Source: Metarhizium brunneum (Eukaryota; Ascomycota; Sordariomycetes; Hypocreales; Clavicipitaceae). From it: a stretch of 64,000 nt of DNA. Numbering within the stretch: the first letter of the stretch is position 1; every line of letters begins with the position of its first letter. Of the stretch, positions 24,014-34,751 are shown piece after piece. Both the position numbers and the translations under genes were made by a program. Below the pieces are notes generated by a model. That model saw only the letters and a list, made by a program, of their open reading frames with translations. It was not told where the DNA came from and did no database searches. The DNA lies in contig NC_089424.1 in assembly GCF_013426205.1 (NCBI RefSeq), forward strand, positions 930,001 to 994,000, written 5' to 3'.

Positions 24014-25210
24014 TCAAGGAGCGCCGTTTCTACAGTCCGCCACGATGCGCTCCCACTCGGCGCAGCGGGCGTCCTCCGTGCCCAGCGCCTTCATCAGCCG
24101 TGTGCGGTGGCTCGCGCCGTGGGCGTCGCCCTGGCGAGACGCGCAGTTCACGTCGTCAATCTCAGCTACGAGGCTCTTGAAGCGCTCGGGCGCCAGGATC
24201 GTGGCCCTCCCGAGCGCGAGGACCAAGTCTGTCCAGAGTGGCGACACGTCGAGCCCGCGGCGGGGATGCCACGGTGCGCAGCGGAACGACGCGACGGCGC
24301 AGCACGAGGCGCCGCTGTCCTCGGTGTCGTCGTCGTCGTCGTACACGTACAGCGCGAAGGCTAGGGGGCCGCGGTGCCGGTCGCGAAGCGCGCCCGAGAG
24401 GCGGGCGAGGTCGGGACACGCCCACAGCCTCTGCAGGCAGCTGCGGGCGGCGGCGTCCCCCAGCCCCGTCGGCAGGTGGGAGTTCATGATTCCCTCCAGC
24501 AGCGGGTCGAGAGGCTCGGCGGCGTCAACCGTCTGGGGGTGGCGGGAAATAGCCGCGAGGGATGCGGTCGTGACTGGCCGGGGGCAGGCGACGGCCGCGA
24601 CGTCGCGGCCCAGGTGTCGCAGGGGAACGAGCAGGTCCCGTTCCGTGAGCCACACCAGCGTCGCGAGCTTCTTGGCCTGGACTGGTGTGAAGTTGCTGCC
24701 GGGCCGGAGCGAGACGCTGAGCCTGCAGGAGGCGTCGACGCGGATGAGGATGGCGCGGCGGAGGGTTTCGACGCACCGGAGCGCCGGGGACGGGTCGCCG
24801 GTGAGCTGGGTGTCGGGCATGAGCGGGCTCCGGAGCTTGACGCCGCTCCAGTCGTAGTTTGTCGGGCTGCCCGACGAGGCGGATGAGCCCCGGTGGCACG
24901 GTTGTAGTATCCAGGAATCGAAACGCGCAGACTGCCAGGACCTCTCTGTCAGGTGCGTTTCGTTGTGGCGGATGATGACGTTGGCGTGGTCTCTGGACAG
25001 GACAGCCTTGCATTGGTGCAGGACATCCATCGATGGGTCGTCTGCTTGGGACGGACAGGCCCATTTGTGAATCTGCGAGGCGGTGCCTTCTGTGTCGTTT
25101 CCAGCGGCTGCCGTGTTGTTGTATTTGTGGCCGTCTTTTTCTACAGCCACGAGAAACTCGACCTCGATGACCACACTGAGCACACTGGGATGGGTCGAAG
25201 CATAGGCCAT
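24014..25210 (-). CDS. Amidoligase-like protein, probably altered active site
   Basis: Single exon of 398 residues if started at the ATG at 25210; an in-frame ATG at 25267 would add 19 residues that look unstructured. The N-terminus VVIEVEFLVAV matches the start of fungal putative amidoligase (PF12224-like) proteins, followed by GVKLRSPLMPD and KKLATLVWLTERDLL at the expected spacing. Members fold like glutamine synthetase/GCS2 and are predicted to ligate amides. Here the usual CGLHVHV stretch appears as CRLSVSL, lacking both histidines, so activity is doubtful. The C-terminal half carries an Asp run and is poorly conserved. A TATA-like element lies about 90 bp upstream. Family membership is from memory and moderately sure. 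Confidence 0.72.
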   Translation of the reverse strand: MAYASTHPSVLSVVIEVEFLVAVEKDGHKYNNTAAAGNDTEGTASQIHKWACPSQADDPSMDVLHQCKAVLSRDHANVIIRHNETHLTERSWQSARFDSWILQPCHRGSSASSGSPTNYDWSGVKLRSPLMPDTQLTGDPSPALRCVETLRRAILIRVDASCRLSVSLRPGSNFTPVQAKKLATLVWLTERDLLVPLRHLGRDVAAVACPRPVTTASLAAISRHPQTVDAAEPLDPLLEGIMNSHLPTGLGDAAARSCLQRLWACPDLARLSGALRDRHRGPLAFALYVYDDDDDTEDSGASCCAVASFRCAPWHPRRGLDVSPLWTDLVLALGRATILAPERFKSLVAEIDDVNCASRQGDAHGASHRTRLMKALGTEDARCAEWERIVADCRNGAP

Positions 25211-26517
25211 GGTGACTGAGAGAGGACTACAAGGCTGTGGATTCTGGGTTTTGTCGAGTTTTTGCATGGGCTTGCCAGACCTGGATCACGCTGAGTTTCT
25301 ATATAGTACGTGGTTGGACGGGGGCGTACACGGCAGTAAGGTGGCTTGGGATACATTTGAATCCCATGACAAAATGTGGTGTCGACAAGACCGAGTAGCC
25401 CAGAATCTATTCAATCTCATGCAACCACGCAAAGCATCCTTGCGCGGTGGCTGAATAAATGGCACCAAGTGAGCCTTCTCGGGTGAACCTTGGGACGAAT
25501 GCCCATCGCTCAACACTGGCTTCTGCTGCCGAGCCCCTTTCTTCAGGTGTTGATGCCAACATATTATACCGACGGAGCTCTTATAGAATAAAATTAACAG
25601 CTCGATTCGATTATTCTCGTGGGAAAAGATGCAAATTTTGCCAGAAAAGCTTTCACATTAGCGTAATTTTGATCCCACGGAAAGGGGGGATGGCGCAGAA
25701 ATGGGTATGCCCATCTCATAACATGGGCAAGAGAGGTGGCACAATCCCCGATCGTGCACAGCTGGCGACACAAGAGGCCAGCTCGCATGCGGTACGACAG
25801 CAAGAAACCGTGCTATTGGTACTCATATCCTGGACAAGGCTTTCGTGGTCGCATCTGCACATTGCATGGCGCCAGAGCCATGGTAAGAAAACGCATGGCA
25901 GCCAAGTTGGCTGAAATAATTGTGCAACCGAACCGGCCGCTGACACGAGAGCAGTCAGTGACGATGGTCTCGCCACGAAAGGCACAACTTTGAGATACGA
26001 TGTTGAGGTGAGACAGAGCTGGTTTGTCGTGGCAAGGGACAGCCCGATCCGGCGCCCAGCGAAAGGGTTTTGCAATCGGCTAGCTTGATGAGGATTTCAG
26101 ACACATAGGGCTAGATGAAATTGAGAAGAAGAGGCATGGGCGCATGAGTGAAAAGAAATTAGAGTGGAAGTCGGAGAACCGTGCCTCGTGAATGCTTGCC
26201 GTGAGTGTTAAGGGTAGGTGGCGGACTGGAATTCAATTTCAATGCTGCTCATTGGCTCTGGTTGGCAGGCGCGGTTAGCTTCAAATGCCGGTTCGATATT
26301 CGAAGTCGACCCCACATGCAAGCTTCTGCCTGTTCACGCACTCTGCACCGGAGCATTGAAATTGATAACTACATGGCCAAGCAGGTTGACCTTGTCCAAT
26401 GCGAGAGATACTGCGCAGTGTTCGCCATGATACCAAAATTCCTGGGACCGACATAGCCCGCCGCTTGAAATTGTCATTTTCCTTTGTGACTGATTGCTAG
26501 AAATTTGCGCACCCACA
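25211..26517. other. Divergent promoter region between amidoligase-like and LIG4 genes
   Basis: About 1.3 kb without a recognisable gene. The plus-strand frame at 25459-25914 and its minus-strand shadow show no family motif. The region must hold both promoters, since the two genes are transcribed away from each other. Confidence 0.45.
25299..25306 (-). promoter_or_regulatory. TATA-like element of the amidoligase-like gene
   Basis: The minus strand reads ACTATATAGAAAC about 90 bp upstream of the ATG at 25210. Position and orientation suit a core promoter. Supported only by sequence similarity. Confidence 0.35.
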
Positions 26518-29500
26518 ATGAGCGGCTTCAACAGGGCCAAGTCGCCAGATGCCGATGCCGAGCGTGAGGAGGAAATGCAGTATGGCGCAGTCGGCTTGAC
26601 GAAAGAAGAGCTCGAGAAAAAGTAATTATTGAAACCTCCGCCTTTGAACGGCGCCCCCGTTTTCGTCATTGATGCCCTCCCTGACAATCTGGCAGGTACC
26701 CAAACAGGCCGCACAATCACTCCAAAACCCTGCTCTTTTCCGAGCTGTTCCTCCAGCTCTTTAACCCGCTCAATGAGAACAAGAAGCAGCCCGCGGCTGG
26801 TCCGGCTCGCAAGAAGGGCCCTCACGGCGCAACTACGCTCTCGCCGCAAGAGCAGAGACGCCACATCATCGAGAGATTCATCAACAGGTGGCGCAAAGAA
26901 GTCGGCAACGACTTCTATCCCGCGCTGCGGCTGATTCTGCCCGACAAGGACCGCGACCGTGGTGTCTACGGGCTCAAGGAGAACGCCATCGGCAAGCTAC
27001 TGGTCAAGCTCATCAAGATTGACAAAAACTCTGAAGATGGCTACAATCTCTTGCACTGGAAGCTGCCCGGCCAGACAATGGCGGCTCGACTGGCTGGCGA
27101 CTTTGCCGGCCGATGCTACGAGGCCATTTCCAAGAGACCGATGCGGATCGAGGTGGGCGACATGACCATTGCCGAGGTAAATGAGCAGCTGGACAAGTTG
27201 GCCGCATCGGCTGGAGAGGCGGAAAACCTGAGGGTATTTGAGACGTTTTACAACCGCATGAACGCCGAGGAGATGCTGTGGCTCATCCGCATCATCCTCA
27301 AGCAAATGAAGGTCGGTGCCACAGAGAAGACTTTCCTCTACCTGTGGCACCCGGACGGCGAGACGCTATTCAGCGTGTCGTCGAGCCTGAGGCGCGTGTG
27401 TTGGGAGCTGTACGACCCGGACGTCAGGCTGGAGCAGGAAGAAGCCGGCATATCGCTGATGCAGTGCTTCCAGCCGCAACTGGCCCAATTCCAGATGCCC
27501 GCCTCTTTCCAAAAGATGACGGAGCTGCTGCGGCCGACAGAGGATGACGCCGAGTTTTGGATCGAGGAGAAGCTGGATGGGGAGCGAATGCAGATGCACA
27601 TGGTGGGTGATGCCTCCCACCCCGGAGGCAAACGCTTTTGTTTCTGGTCACGCAAGGCAAAAGACTACACATACCTATACGGCGACGGCGTGCTGGACGA
27701 AAACTCCAGCTTGACGCGCCATTTGAAAGACGCCTTTGCCCCCGGTGTTCGGAATCTCATACTGGATGGGGAGATGATCACATGGGACATGGCGGTCGAC
27801 AAGATCGTCCCCTTTGGCACCCTGAAAACCGCCGCCATTGCAGAGCAGCAGAACAAGTCCGGCTCCGACGCATCAGGTCACCGGCCCCTGTATCGCGTCT
27901 TTGACATATTATACCTCAACGACAAGCCTCTCACGCAGTACACCCTTCGCGACCGGCACCGCGCCCTCGAAAAGGCAATCAAGCCCGTTCACCGGCGCCT
28001 CGAAATCCACGCGTACAAGAGCGCCACGACGGCCGACGCCATCGAGCCCATGCTCCGAGAAGTCGTGGCCAACGCCTCCGAAGGCCTGGTGCTGAAGAAC
28101 CCACGCTCCATGTACAGACTCAACAGCCGCAACGACGACTGGCTCAAGGTGAAGCCCGAGTACATGTCCGAGTTTGGCGAATCGCTCGACTGCCTCGTGA
28201 TAGGCGGGTACTACGGCTCCGGCAAGCGAGGCGGCACGCTGTCCAGTTTCCTGTGCGGGCTCCGCGTGTCCCAGAACCACATACAGGCCGGCGACAACCC
28301 CGAAAAATGCTACAGCTTCTTCAAGGTGGGCGGCGGGTTCCGCGGCGAGGACTACGCCGAGATACGGCACCGCACCGAGGGAAAATGGGTCGAGTGGGAC
28401 AGGAGGAACCCGCCGACCGAGTACGTCGAGCTCGGCGGCGGGGAGGGCAGGCAGCTCGAGCGGCCGGACGTGTGGATCCGGCCGCGGGACTCGGTCGTGC
28501 TCTCCGCAAAGGCGGCCAGCGTCGGCCCGTCCGACAGCTTCGCCATGGGGTACACGCTGCGGTTCCCCCGGTTCCGCCGGCTGCGCCTCGACCGCGCGTG
28601 GGACTCGGCACTGTCGGTGGACGAGTTCGAGGAGCTCAAGCGCCAGGTGGACCGGGAGGCCAAGGAGAAGGCCATGACGGTGGAGGACAGGAAACGCAGA
28701 CACCCCAAGCGCGCCAAGAGGAGCGTCGTGATTGCGGGCGAGGACGCGACGGCCGTGGCGTCCCGGGGCGCGGCGTCGCACGTGTTTGACGGTCTCGAGT
28801 TTTGCGTGCTCTCCGAGTCGCTCAGGCCGTGGAGGAAGACAAAGGCGCAGCTGGAGGCCGTCATCAAGGAAAACGGCGGCGCCGTCTCGCAGCGGGCCGT
28901 CGCGGGCACGCGCATGGTTCTCGTCGCGGACAAGAATGTCGTCAAGGTGGCGAGCTTGATCAAGGGCGGCAACGCCAATATTATACGCCCCAAGTGGATC
29001 AGGGACTGCGTCGAGCAGGGTGGCGATTTTCTGCTGCCCTACGAGGAGGGCCACCTGTTTCACGCGACCGAGGCGCTGGGCGCTGTTGCGGCCAAGAACA
29101 CGGACATGTACGGAGATAGCTATGCGCGCGACGTCTCGGTGGACGGGCTGAGGGGGATAGTGGGCGCCATGCCCAAGGTGGAGGAGGCCTTTGACGGGGA
29201 CCGTTTTCTGGTCGAGCTGGAAGAGAGGGGCAAGGGCATCGCGGAGCTGAGGGGGTTCATGATGAGGCGGTGCGTGGTGCATTTTCGAGCCGCGGACGGC
29301 GTGGACGGGCCGACGGGGAAGCTGGTCCATTATGTCATGTACACGGGCGGCAAGGTGGTGGACAGCCTGCGCGAGGGCGTCACGCACGTGGTGGTCGTGG
29401 GCGACGACGCCATGCAAGTCGGGGAGGCGGCGGACACGGCCAGGAGACAAGTGAGCCCCTGGGCCAAGGTGCCGCGTGTTTTGGGACATGGGTGGGTTCT

Positions 29501-29555
29501 AGACTGCTGGAAGGAGAGGACATTGCTAGACGAGGAGAAGTATGTGATTTCATAG
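26518..29555 (+). CDS. LIG4: DNA ligase IV (non-homologous end joining)
   Basis: Two exons, 26518-26621 and 26696-29555, give 987 residues. The 74-nt intron uses GTAATT and a CTGAC branch; joining yields EEKLEKKYPNRPHNHSKTL, a LIG4 N-terminal hallmark. The DNA-binding domain spans about residues 35-290. Adenylation motif I is EEKLDGERMQ, with the catalytic Lys at about 327. DGEMITWD and the GLVLKNPRSMY and DWLKVKPEY motifs complete the nucleotidyltransferase core, followed by an OB fold. BRCT1 (HVFDGLEFCVLSES onward) and BRCT2 (up to the C-terminus) flank the XRCC4/Lif1-binding linker. The nuclear enzyme seals double-strand breaks with its XRCC4-like partner. It converges with the UPRT gene, with 141 bp between the stops. 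Confidence 0.96.
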
Positions 29556-29696
29556 CTGGGACTCGTGCTCCCAAGGTACTCGAGGTATATATATATATAT
29601 ACATGATGGGGGCTCCAGCTCTGCGTTGTCTGCTGCGAGACGAGGAGATCGGCAACAAGGCCATGAGACAAGACGGGCAGTAACTGCGTGATTCAT

Positions 29697-30516
29697 CTAC
29701 GCCTGCTTAGCCGTCGTCAGGAACAGCCTGTCGCCAATGTCGCCCAGGCCAGGCTTCAGCATGCCGTCGGGCGTCAACTCGGCGTCCACGCCCGCGATCC
29801 ACAGCTCCGTCCCCTCGGGCCACTCCTCGGCGGCCCTCTTGACGCCTTCCTCGGCGCCAATGATGGACATGACGAGGACCTTTTTGGCGCCCCATTCCCT
29901 CAGCGTCTGGATGGCGGCGGCGCACGTGCCGCCCGTGGCGATGACGGGATCGACCAGGACGGCGAGGCTGCTGGCGGTGCTGTTCTCGGCGGACGACTGC
30001 GGGCTATGGTGCGGCAGGTTGTTGTAGTACTCGACGGGGTCGAGGGTCGACGGCTCGCGGTACATGCCGAGGTGGTGTACGGGGACGGGGTCGGGCAGAA
30101 TGGTCTGCACGGCTGCGATTTGCGCGTCAATGCCCTGTCATTCAACACACCTTGTAGGAGGGCTGGATTCTTCTTACCGTCCACCATGCCCAGGCCGGAC
30201 CGGAGGATGGGCACGATGCAAATCGTCTGCGGGTGCGCCGCGGTCGCCGTATACTCGAAGCCGAGCGGAGTTGCGCCCTGGCCGTCGGCGTCAGTCGTGC
30301 TTCGAAACAGCTAGAGCGGACTTGGGGGGGGATCTTCACCTTGGGTCCGGGGCCGGTTACGAGGTTCTTGGCCAGGGCTTCACATGCCAGGATGAGCGAA
30401 ATGTCATTCACGAGCGCTTTTACTTGTCTCGAGCCGGCTGTTTGGGAGCGCAGCTGGCTCAGTTTGGTGCGCAGGGACGGGTGCGTCGAGACGTGGACGT
30501 TGGGGAGGGACGACAT
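29697..30516 (-). CDS. Uracil phosphoribosyltransferase
   Basis: Three exons on the minus strand (30340-30516, 30178-30277, 29697-30112) encode 230 residues. Introns of 62 and 65 nt have CTGAC-type branch sites. The second acceptor was chosen because it restores RSGLGMVDAVQTILPDP, as in the family. The enzyme makes UMP from uracil and PRPP (pyrimidine salvage). Motifs include VPILRSGLGMVD, VHHLGMYREPSTLDPVEYY, the PRPP loop VDPVIATGGTCAAA and a C-terminal GLGDIGDRLF. The sequence is closer to the bacterial upp type than to yeast FUR1. An in-frame ATG at 30636 would add 40 residues rich in Ser, Arg and Asn that could act as a targeting peptide; the shorter start matches usual length. Confidence 0.92.
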
Positions 30517-31705
30517 GGCGAAGGAACGAGAGGCAAAACGGCCAACTGGCTGGTTGTTCACAACCAAGGACGTGGTGTGGATGCAGTTGCGGCGACGGGA
30601 GCCTTTGGAGCTTGAGATTACAGTCGAGGTGCTCAAGTACCTAGGTATCTAGGTAGCGAGCATCTGGGGGAAGGGGAAGCGGGCGAGGCCAAGGAGGGGC
30701 AAAGCGCATTGGATGTTGGGACATGGAGGTGTGAAGTTGAGGATTGAGGGCTGGTCACTTGGCATCGCGTCCCGTATCGGGGGCTGCGGATAAGGACCAG
30801 TTGACCAGTTGACATGTTGGGCGCCACTGCACGGTTGACGGTTGATACATAGTACTATCTCACTTGTCAGTTGACGTCTTGGCTTGACGGGATGCGGCAG
30901 ATGCATCATGTTGGTGGAGGGTCGGTGAGGGGCACCTGGGCGATCTGTGGCGTCAATGTGGCGGGGGGCTCCGAAGGTCCCCAGATGTCCGCTGCGGTTA
31001 GGGATGGGGCATGAGTTGGATGATAGCGCGCTCGAAATTTGAGCTTGCCCGGCCTTTACCCGTAACGCTCCCCCAGACTCACGTTCCCCACAATACACCG
31101 TGTTCTGAGTTCTCCATCCAGATCTGGATGTCCTGTCACCGTTTTCTTCGCCCGTCACAACGCCCCCCGGACTTTGCATAACAGACGCCCCCTTTCCTCT
31201 GGTTTGGTGCCTGGTAATGACCGTATATGACTCACCGCTCCCCCCTAGGACGTGACGACGGCATATTGTTTACTACCGTCAGCCGAAGACTGGGCGCTGC
31301 AGAAGAACAAAAGGAGCATGTCAGGCTGAAGTTACACACGTCGGGGGTTTGACGGCCTGGGCGCTGGAACCCAACTCCTCCAGCTACCTGCCATGTAAGA
31401 CGAGGGCATGGTTTGCATTTTGAGGTCCCCGTCCACCCATGCACACACAGTCAATACAATCCACCTGGGGTTTGCTAGGTCGTCGGGCTTTCCCGTGACT
31501 CCACCTCCAGACATCTGGACGCTGGACTGACATGCCAAGCTTAGTTAATGCTTGCAGCGATTGACTCGACGTGTACTTTACGTAGTCACATTTCGGCGGC
31601 AAGTGTTGCTGGGAGGCTCGCTTATTATCAGCGCAACAGCTTGCGCTACCAGACAGGTTCTGGCTACTTATGTGAGGCTGGTCGCCAGGTACCAGCACTT
31701 GAGAC
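30517..31705. other. Intergenic region between UPRT and the NLR pseudogene
   Basis: No gene supported. Near 30637-30656 the sequence carries overlapping TACCTAGGTA/TAGGTA words just upstream of the UPRT start, which may be promoter elements. Minus-strand open frames in 30.65-31.7 kb lack motifs. Confidence 0.4.
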
Positions 31706-33270
31706 ATGATGTCTGATGGAAAACTTTACCGTAAATACTTTGACCACCCGCTGGAGGATGATGGCCATTGCCCCTTCACATTGTTAGCAGCCAAAGTACC
31801 AGACATGCCGGCAATGTATGGGGAAGGAAGAAAACACGCGCTTCAGCGGCTGCGGTCGGAGATTGAAAGGCAGTTGGGAAACCACACTACCTATCCCAAG
31901 AAGCCAGAGATTCTTCACCCAGTGAATGAATGGATTGTGCCTTTTGAAAGAAACTTTCGTTTCACTGACCGCGAATCCGAGCTGGCCGAACTTGAGAGTA
32001 GGCTCTTCGCCAACAATCAATCTACAAGAATTGCAGTCTATGGACTCGGAGGTGTGGGGAAGACCCAGCTTGTGCTAGAGCTCCTGTATCGAATAAGGGA
32101 CAAGGACAAGAGTTGCTCTGCCATTTGGATACAGGCTACAAGCATGGAGAGTCTGGACCAAGGATACCTTAGTGTGGCTCGACAGTTGGGAATCAAGGAC
32201 TCTGGAGCCAAAGAAGTGGACATTAAAAAGCTTGTTCAAGACTCCCTGAATGACGACTCTGCAGGGCAGTGGATACTGGTTTTTGATAACGCCGACGATA
32301 TTCACATGTGGATTGACAGGACTGGATCTGAAAGCCAGCAGACGAATTGCTTGCTTGATTACGTTCCGCGAAGCAAAGCTGGTCGAGTCATCTTCACGAC
32401 GAGAGACAGGAAAGTTGGTGTCAAACTGGCGCAACAGAATGTGATGGAGGTGCCCAAAATGACCGAAAGTACCGCAATGCGCATGTTTCATGACTGTTTA
32501 ATCGACAAAAAGCTCCTCGACACAACACCTGGGGATGCAAAAGCAATGCTTGCCTGGCTTACCCATCTCCCGCTTGCCATCGCCCAGGCAGCCGCGTATA
32601 TCAACGAGAATGGGAGCACCTTGACAGAGTACTTGGCGTTGAGCACCCCGATACTCTATTAAGCATAGGCAACCTAGCACACACGTACAATAACCAGGGC
32701 CGATATCGAGAAGCTGAAGAGTTGCTGGTACAGGTGATGAATATTCGCATCAAAGTCCTGGGGAAAGACCATGCTCATACATTGAGCGGTATGAGTAATC
32801 TTGGGGTTAGTTACCACAACCAGGGCCGATGGGATGAGGCCGAAGCGATGCAGTCACAAGTCGTTGCCGCCCGCAAAGTCTTGTTGGGACCAGAGCATTT
32901 CTCAACCCTGACAAGCATGGCCCGCCTGTCATTGACGTATCATGGCCAAGGCAGACAGCCCGAGGCAGAGACGTTGGGTCTGCAGGTGATGGAGTTGCGC
33001 AAGAAGGTCCTCGGGCCAGAACACCATCATACCCTGACAAGTACGAGTAATCTTGCATCGATTTACTATGATGGCGGGCAGTTTGCCAAGGCGGAGGAAC
33101 TGTTGTTACAGGTATTGGCGATGCGCATCAAAGTACTGGGCATGGAACACCATCACACGCTTACATGTATGGAGCAACTAGCAGCCATGTATAGAAAGCA
33201 AGGAAGACTGATGGAGTCTGAGGACCTGGAGTCACAAGTATCAGAGGCTCGAAACAAGGCCGTGCAGTAA
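31706..33270 (+). pseudogene. Broken NB-ARC/TPR (NLR-like) gene with internal deletion
   Basis: The first frame (31706-32662) begins with KVPDMPAMYGEGRKHALQRL, the linker seen after HET-type N-terminal domains. It continues into an NB-ARC ATPase with P-loop GLGGVGKTQL, Walker B WILVFDNADD and FTTRDRKVG. It breaks off at STLTEYLALS. A second frame, shifted by one register, starts at once with EHPDTLLSIGNLAHTYNNQGR and holds about four to five kinesin-light-chain-like TPRs (LGPEHHHTLTSTSNLA and similar) to 33270. The winged-helix and post-ATPase region normally between them, roughly 200-300 residues, is missing. These proteins act as self/non-self or immune-like receptors in fungi. An intron across the break would be only about 40 nt, so a deletion with frameshift is preferred. 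No complete N-terminal effector domain is seen. Confidence 0.82.
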
Positions 33271-33393
33271 AGGGCGTCAATGGCATGCTGTGTATTTTTG
33301 GGCACGTGCACAACACCTGCAGTTGACACATTTGATGGTTCAATGTTGGACTCTTGGCTCGTCGCCTGATACCTACCCAATGTTAGTTCCCAG

Positions 33394-33746
33394 TTCGAGT
33401 CCATCTCGACGTGCCCATTTTCAACCCCAACCGCCCGGACTGGGACAGCACATGGCGCGAGGACATCAATTTTGCTCCATATCGCGAGCAAGTCCTGTGG
33501 GAGCTCGACAAGCAAGTCGCGGCCGACCTTGTGGTGTACCTGCCCCCGGCTACGCTGGCTCCGATAAGTCTTTTAGAATTCGGTCTTTCCGCGCAGGTCC
33601 CGGGCAAGGGCATCGCCATAGCGCCCGAGGGATATTCCAAAAGGGCCAACGTGCAAATCGTTTGCCAAAAGTTTGGCATCGAGTTCCTCGATACGATGGA
33701 CCGAGTACACGAGATGGTGATTGACAAGCTGCATTTGAATCAGTGA
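33394..33746 (+). pseudogene. 5'-truncated nucleoside 2-deoxyribosyltransferase-like fragment
   Basis: An open frame beginning after a possible CCCAG acceptor reads DVPIFNPNRPDWDSTW, then FAPYREQVLWELDKQ, YLPPATLAPISLLEFGL and a closing KRANVQIVCQKFGIEFLD. These match the order of motifs in fungal nucleoside 2-deoxyribosyltransferase-like proteins (NPRRxDWD, then QVxWEL, then the SPISLLELGL catalytic region). The N-terminal FLAGS motif is absent and there is no ATG, so the gene lacks its first exon or was cut. It lies about 120 bp after the TPR block on the same strand and may be a captured neighbour. The last in-frame methionines are too late to serve as start. Confidence 0.6.
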
Positions 33747-34751
33747 CCATGTCGTTTTACTTGCCTTTTGTGATTTGGCGACATGGTTGTCGTGACATCA
33801 ATGTCACATAGAGGTCCATGTCCGGAAACGAGGGAGAAGGAGTCAAGTGCGGGCGGATTTCATGAGATTTGGATGAATAGCCAACAGAGCCCATGGCATC
33901 GTTCATCGTTTGCGCGTGCATCGTGGGGAAATGCGCCACGAGTGACGCAAAATGACACTCTTGCAAGCCTTCCAGTCTGACGGCTAAACACACGCAGCGG
34001 CCTGGATTCCTCCCTGGCCAGGTGGACCACCAGCTCGCAGCTATTGATGCAAGACGGCTGGTCGTCCACCCATGCGCTGTAGGAAAAGGCTGCGGATGGA
34101 GCATGACAGGATATCAATTGATGGCGCCAGGAAGCCGGATTCCGTACTGCGAGAATACATCGACGGCTTCAGCTGTCGTCTGGCCCATTACAAGCGGCGC
34201 AGCAAGGTCTTCCGGCCCGGGCCCGGATGACTTGCTTTGCAATGGATCTTCTAGAAGATGGGTGTACCGGTCGGTCTGTCATCGGGATTCGGCAGCTCGT
34301 AGCTTGAGACAGAGGTGCCGGGATAATGCATGCTTGCACCAGGGGCTGTTTAGTGATAGGCTGTGAACATGCTGCAGGCGAGGAGTGCCGAGTACATACA
34401 CCGACGTCGGCTCAGTATCATGCCGAATCACGATTACGGCCACCTCGAATTATGCCCATTCGTGAAAATAGCAACTTGACACGACAAAATAAAACCAGTT
34501 CGATCAATTGACAGTCATTGCCACGGCCACGGTGGGACCGCTCCAAGCCTCCACCATCGCCAACACGAAATTATCGCCTGCCAGTCCCAGCCAGGCCGGT
34601 ATATCCGTTGTGGGTCCTGCTAACCGTCACATCACCCATCCTTCCCGTCGTCAACCACGTCGGACTGTCAATCCAAGACTATAAGATGCTCCAACCCTCT
34701 TCGTTGAGCCGCCTCGTACGGTGCCAACGAAGCTCGGCTCCCTGAGGCATC
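33747..34751. other. Intergenic region upstream of the fluoride exporter gene
   Basis: Only short unsupported open frames are present. The proximal part (34.4-34.75 kb) is presumably promoter and leader of the FEX gene. Confidence 0.45.

Noticed and set aside
27909..29489. 526-codon minus-strand frame
   Set aside because: Antisense shadow of DNA ligase IV; no motif of its own.
32629..32670. Intron bridging the NB-ARC and TPR frames
   Set aside because: The only GT-AG pair would be about 40 nt, shorter than the other introns here, and would not restore the missing protein region.
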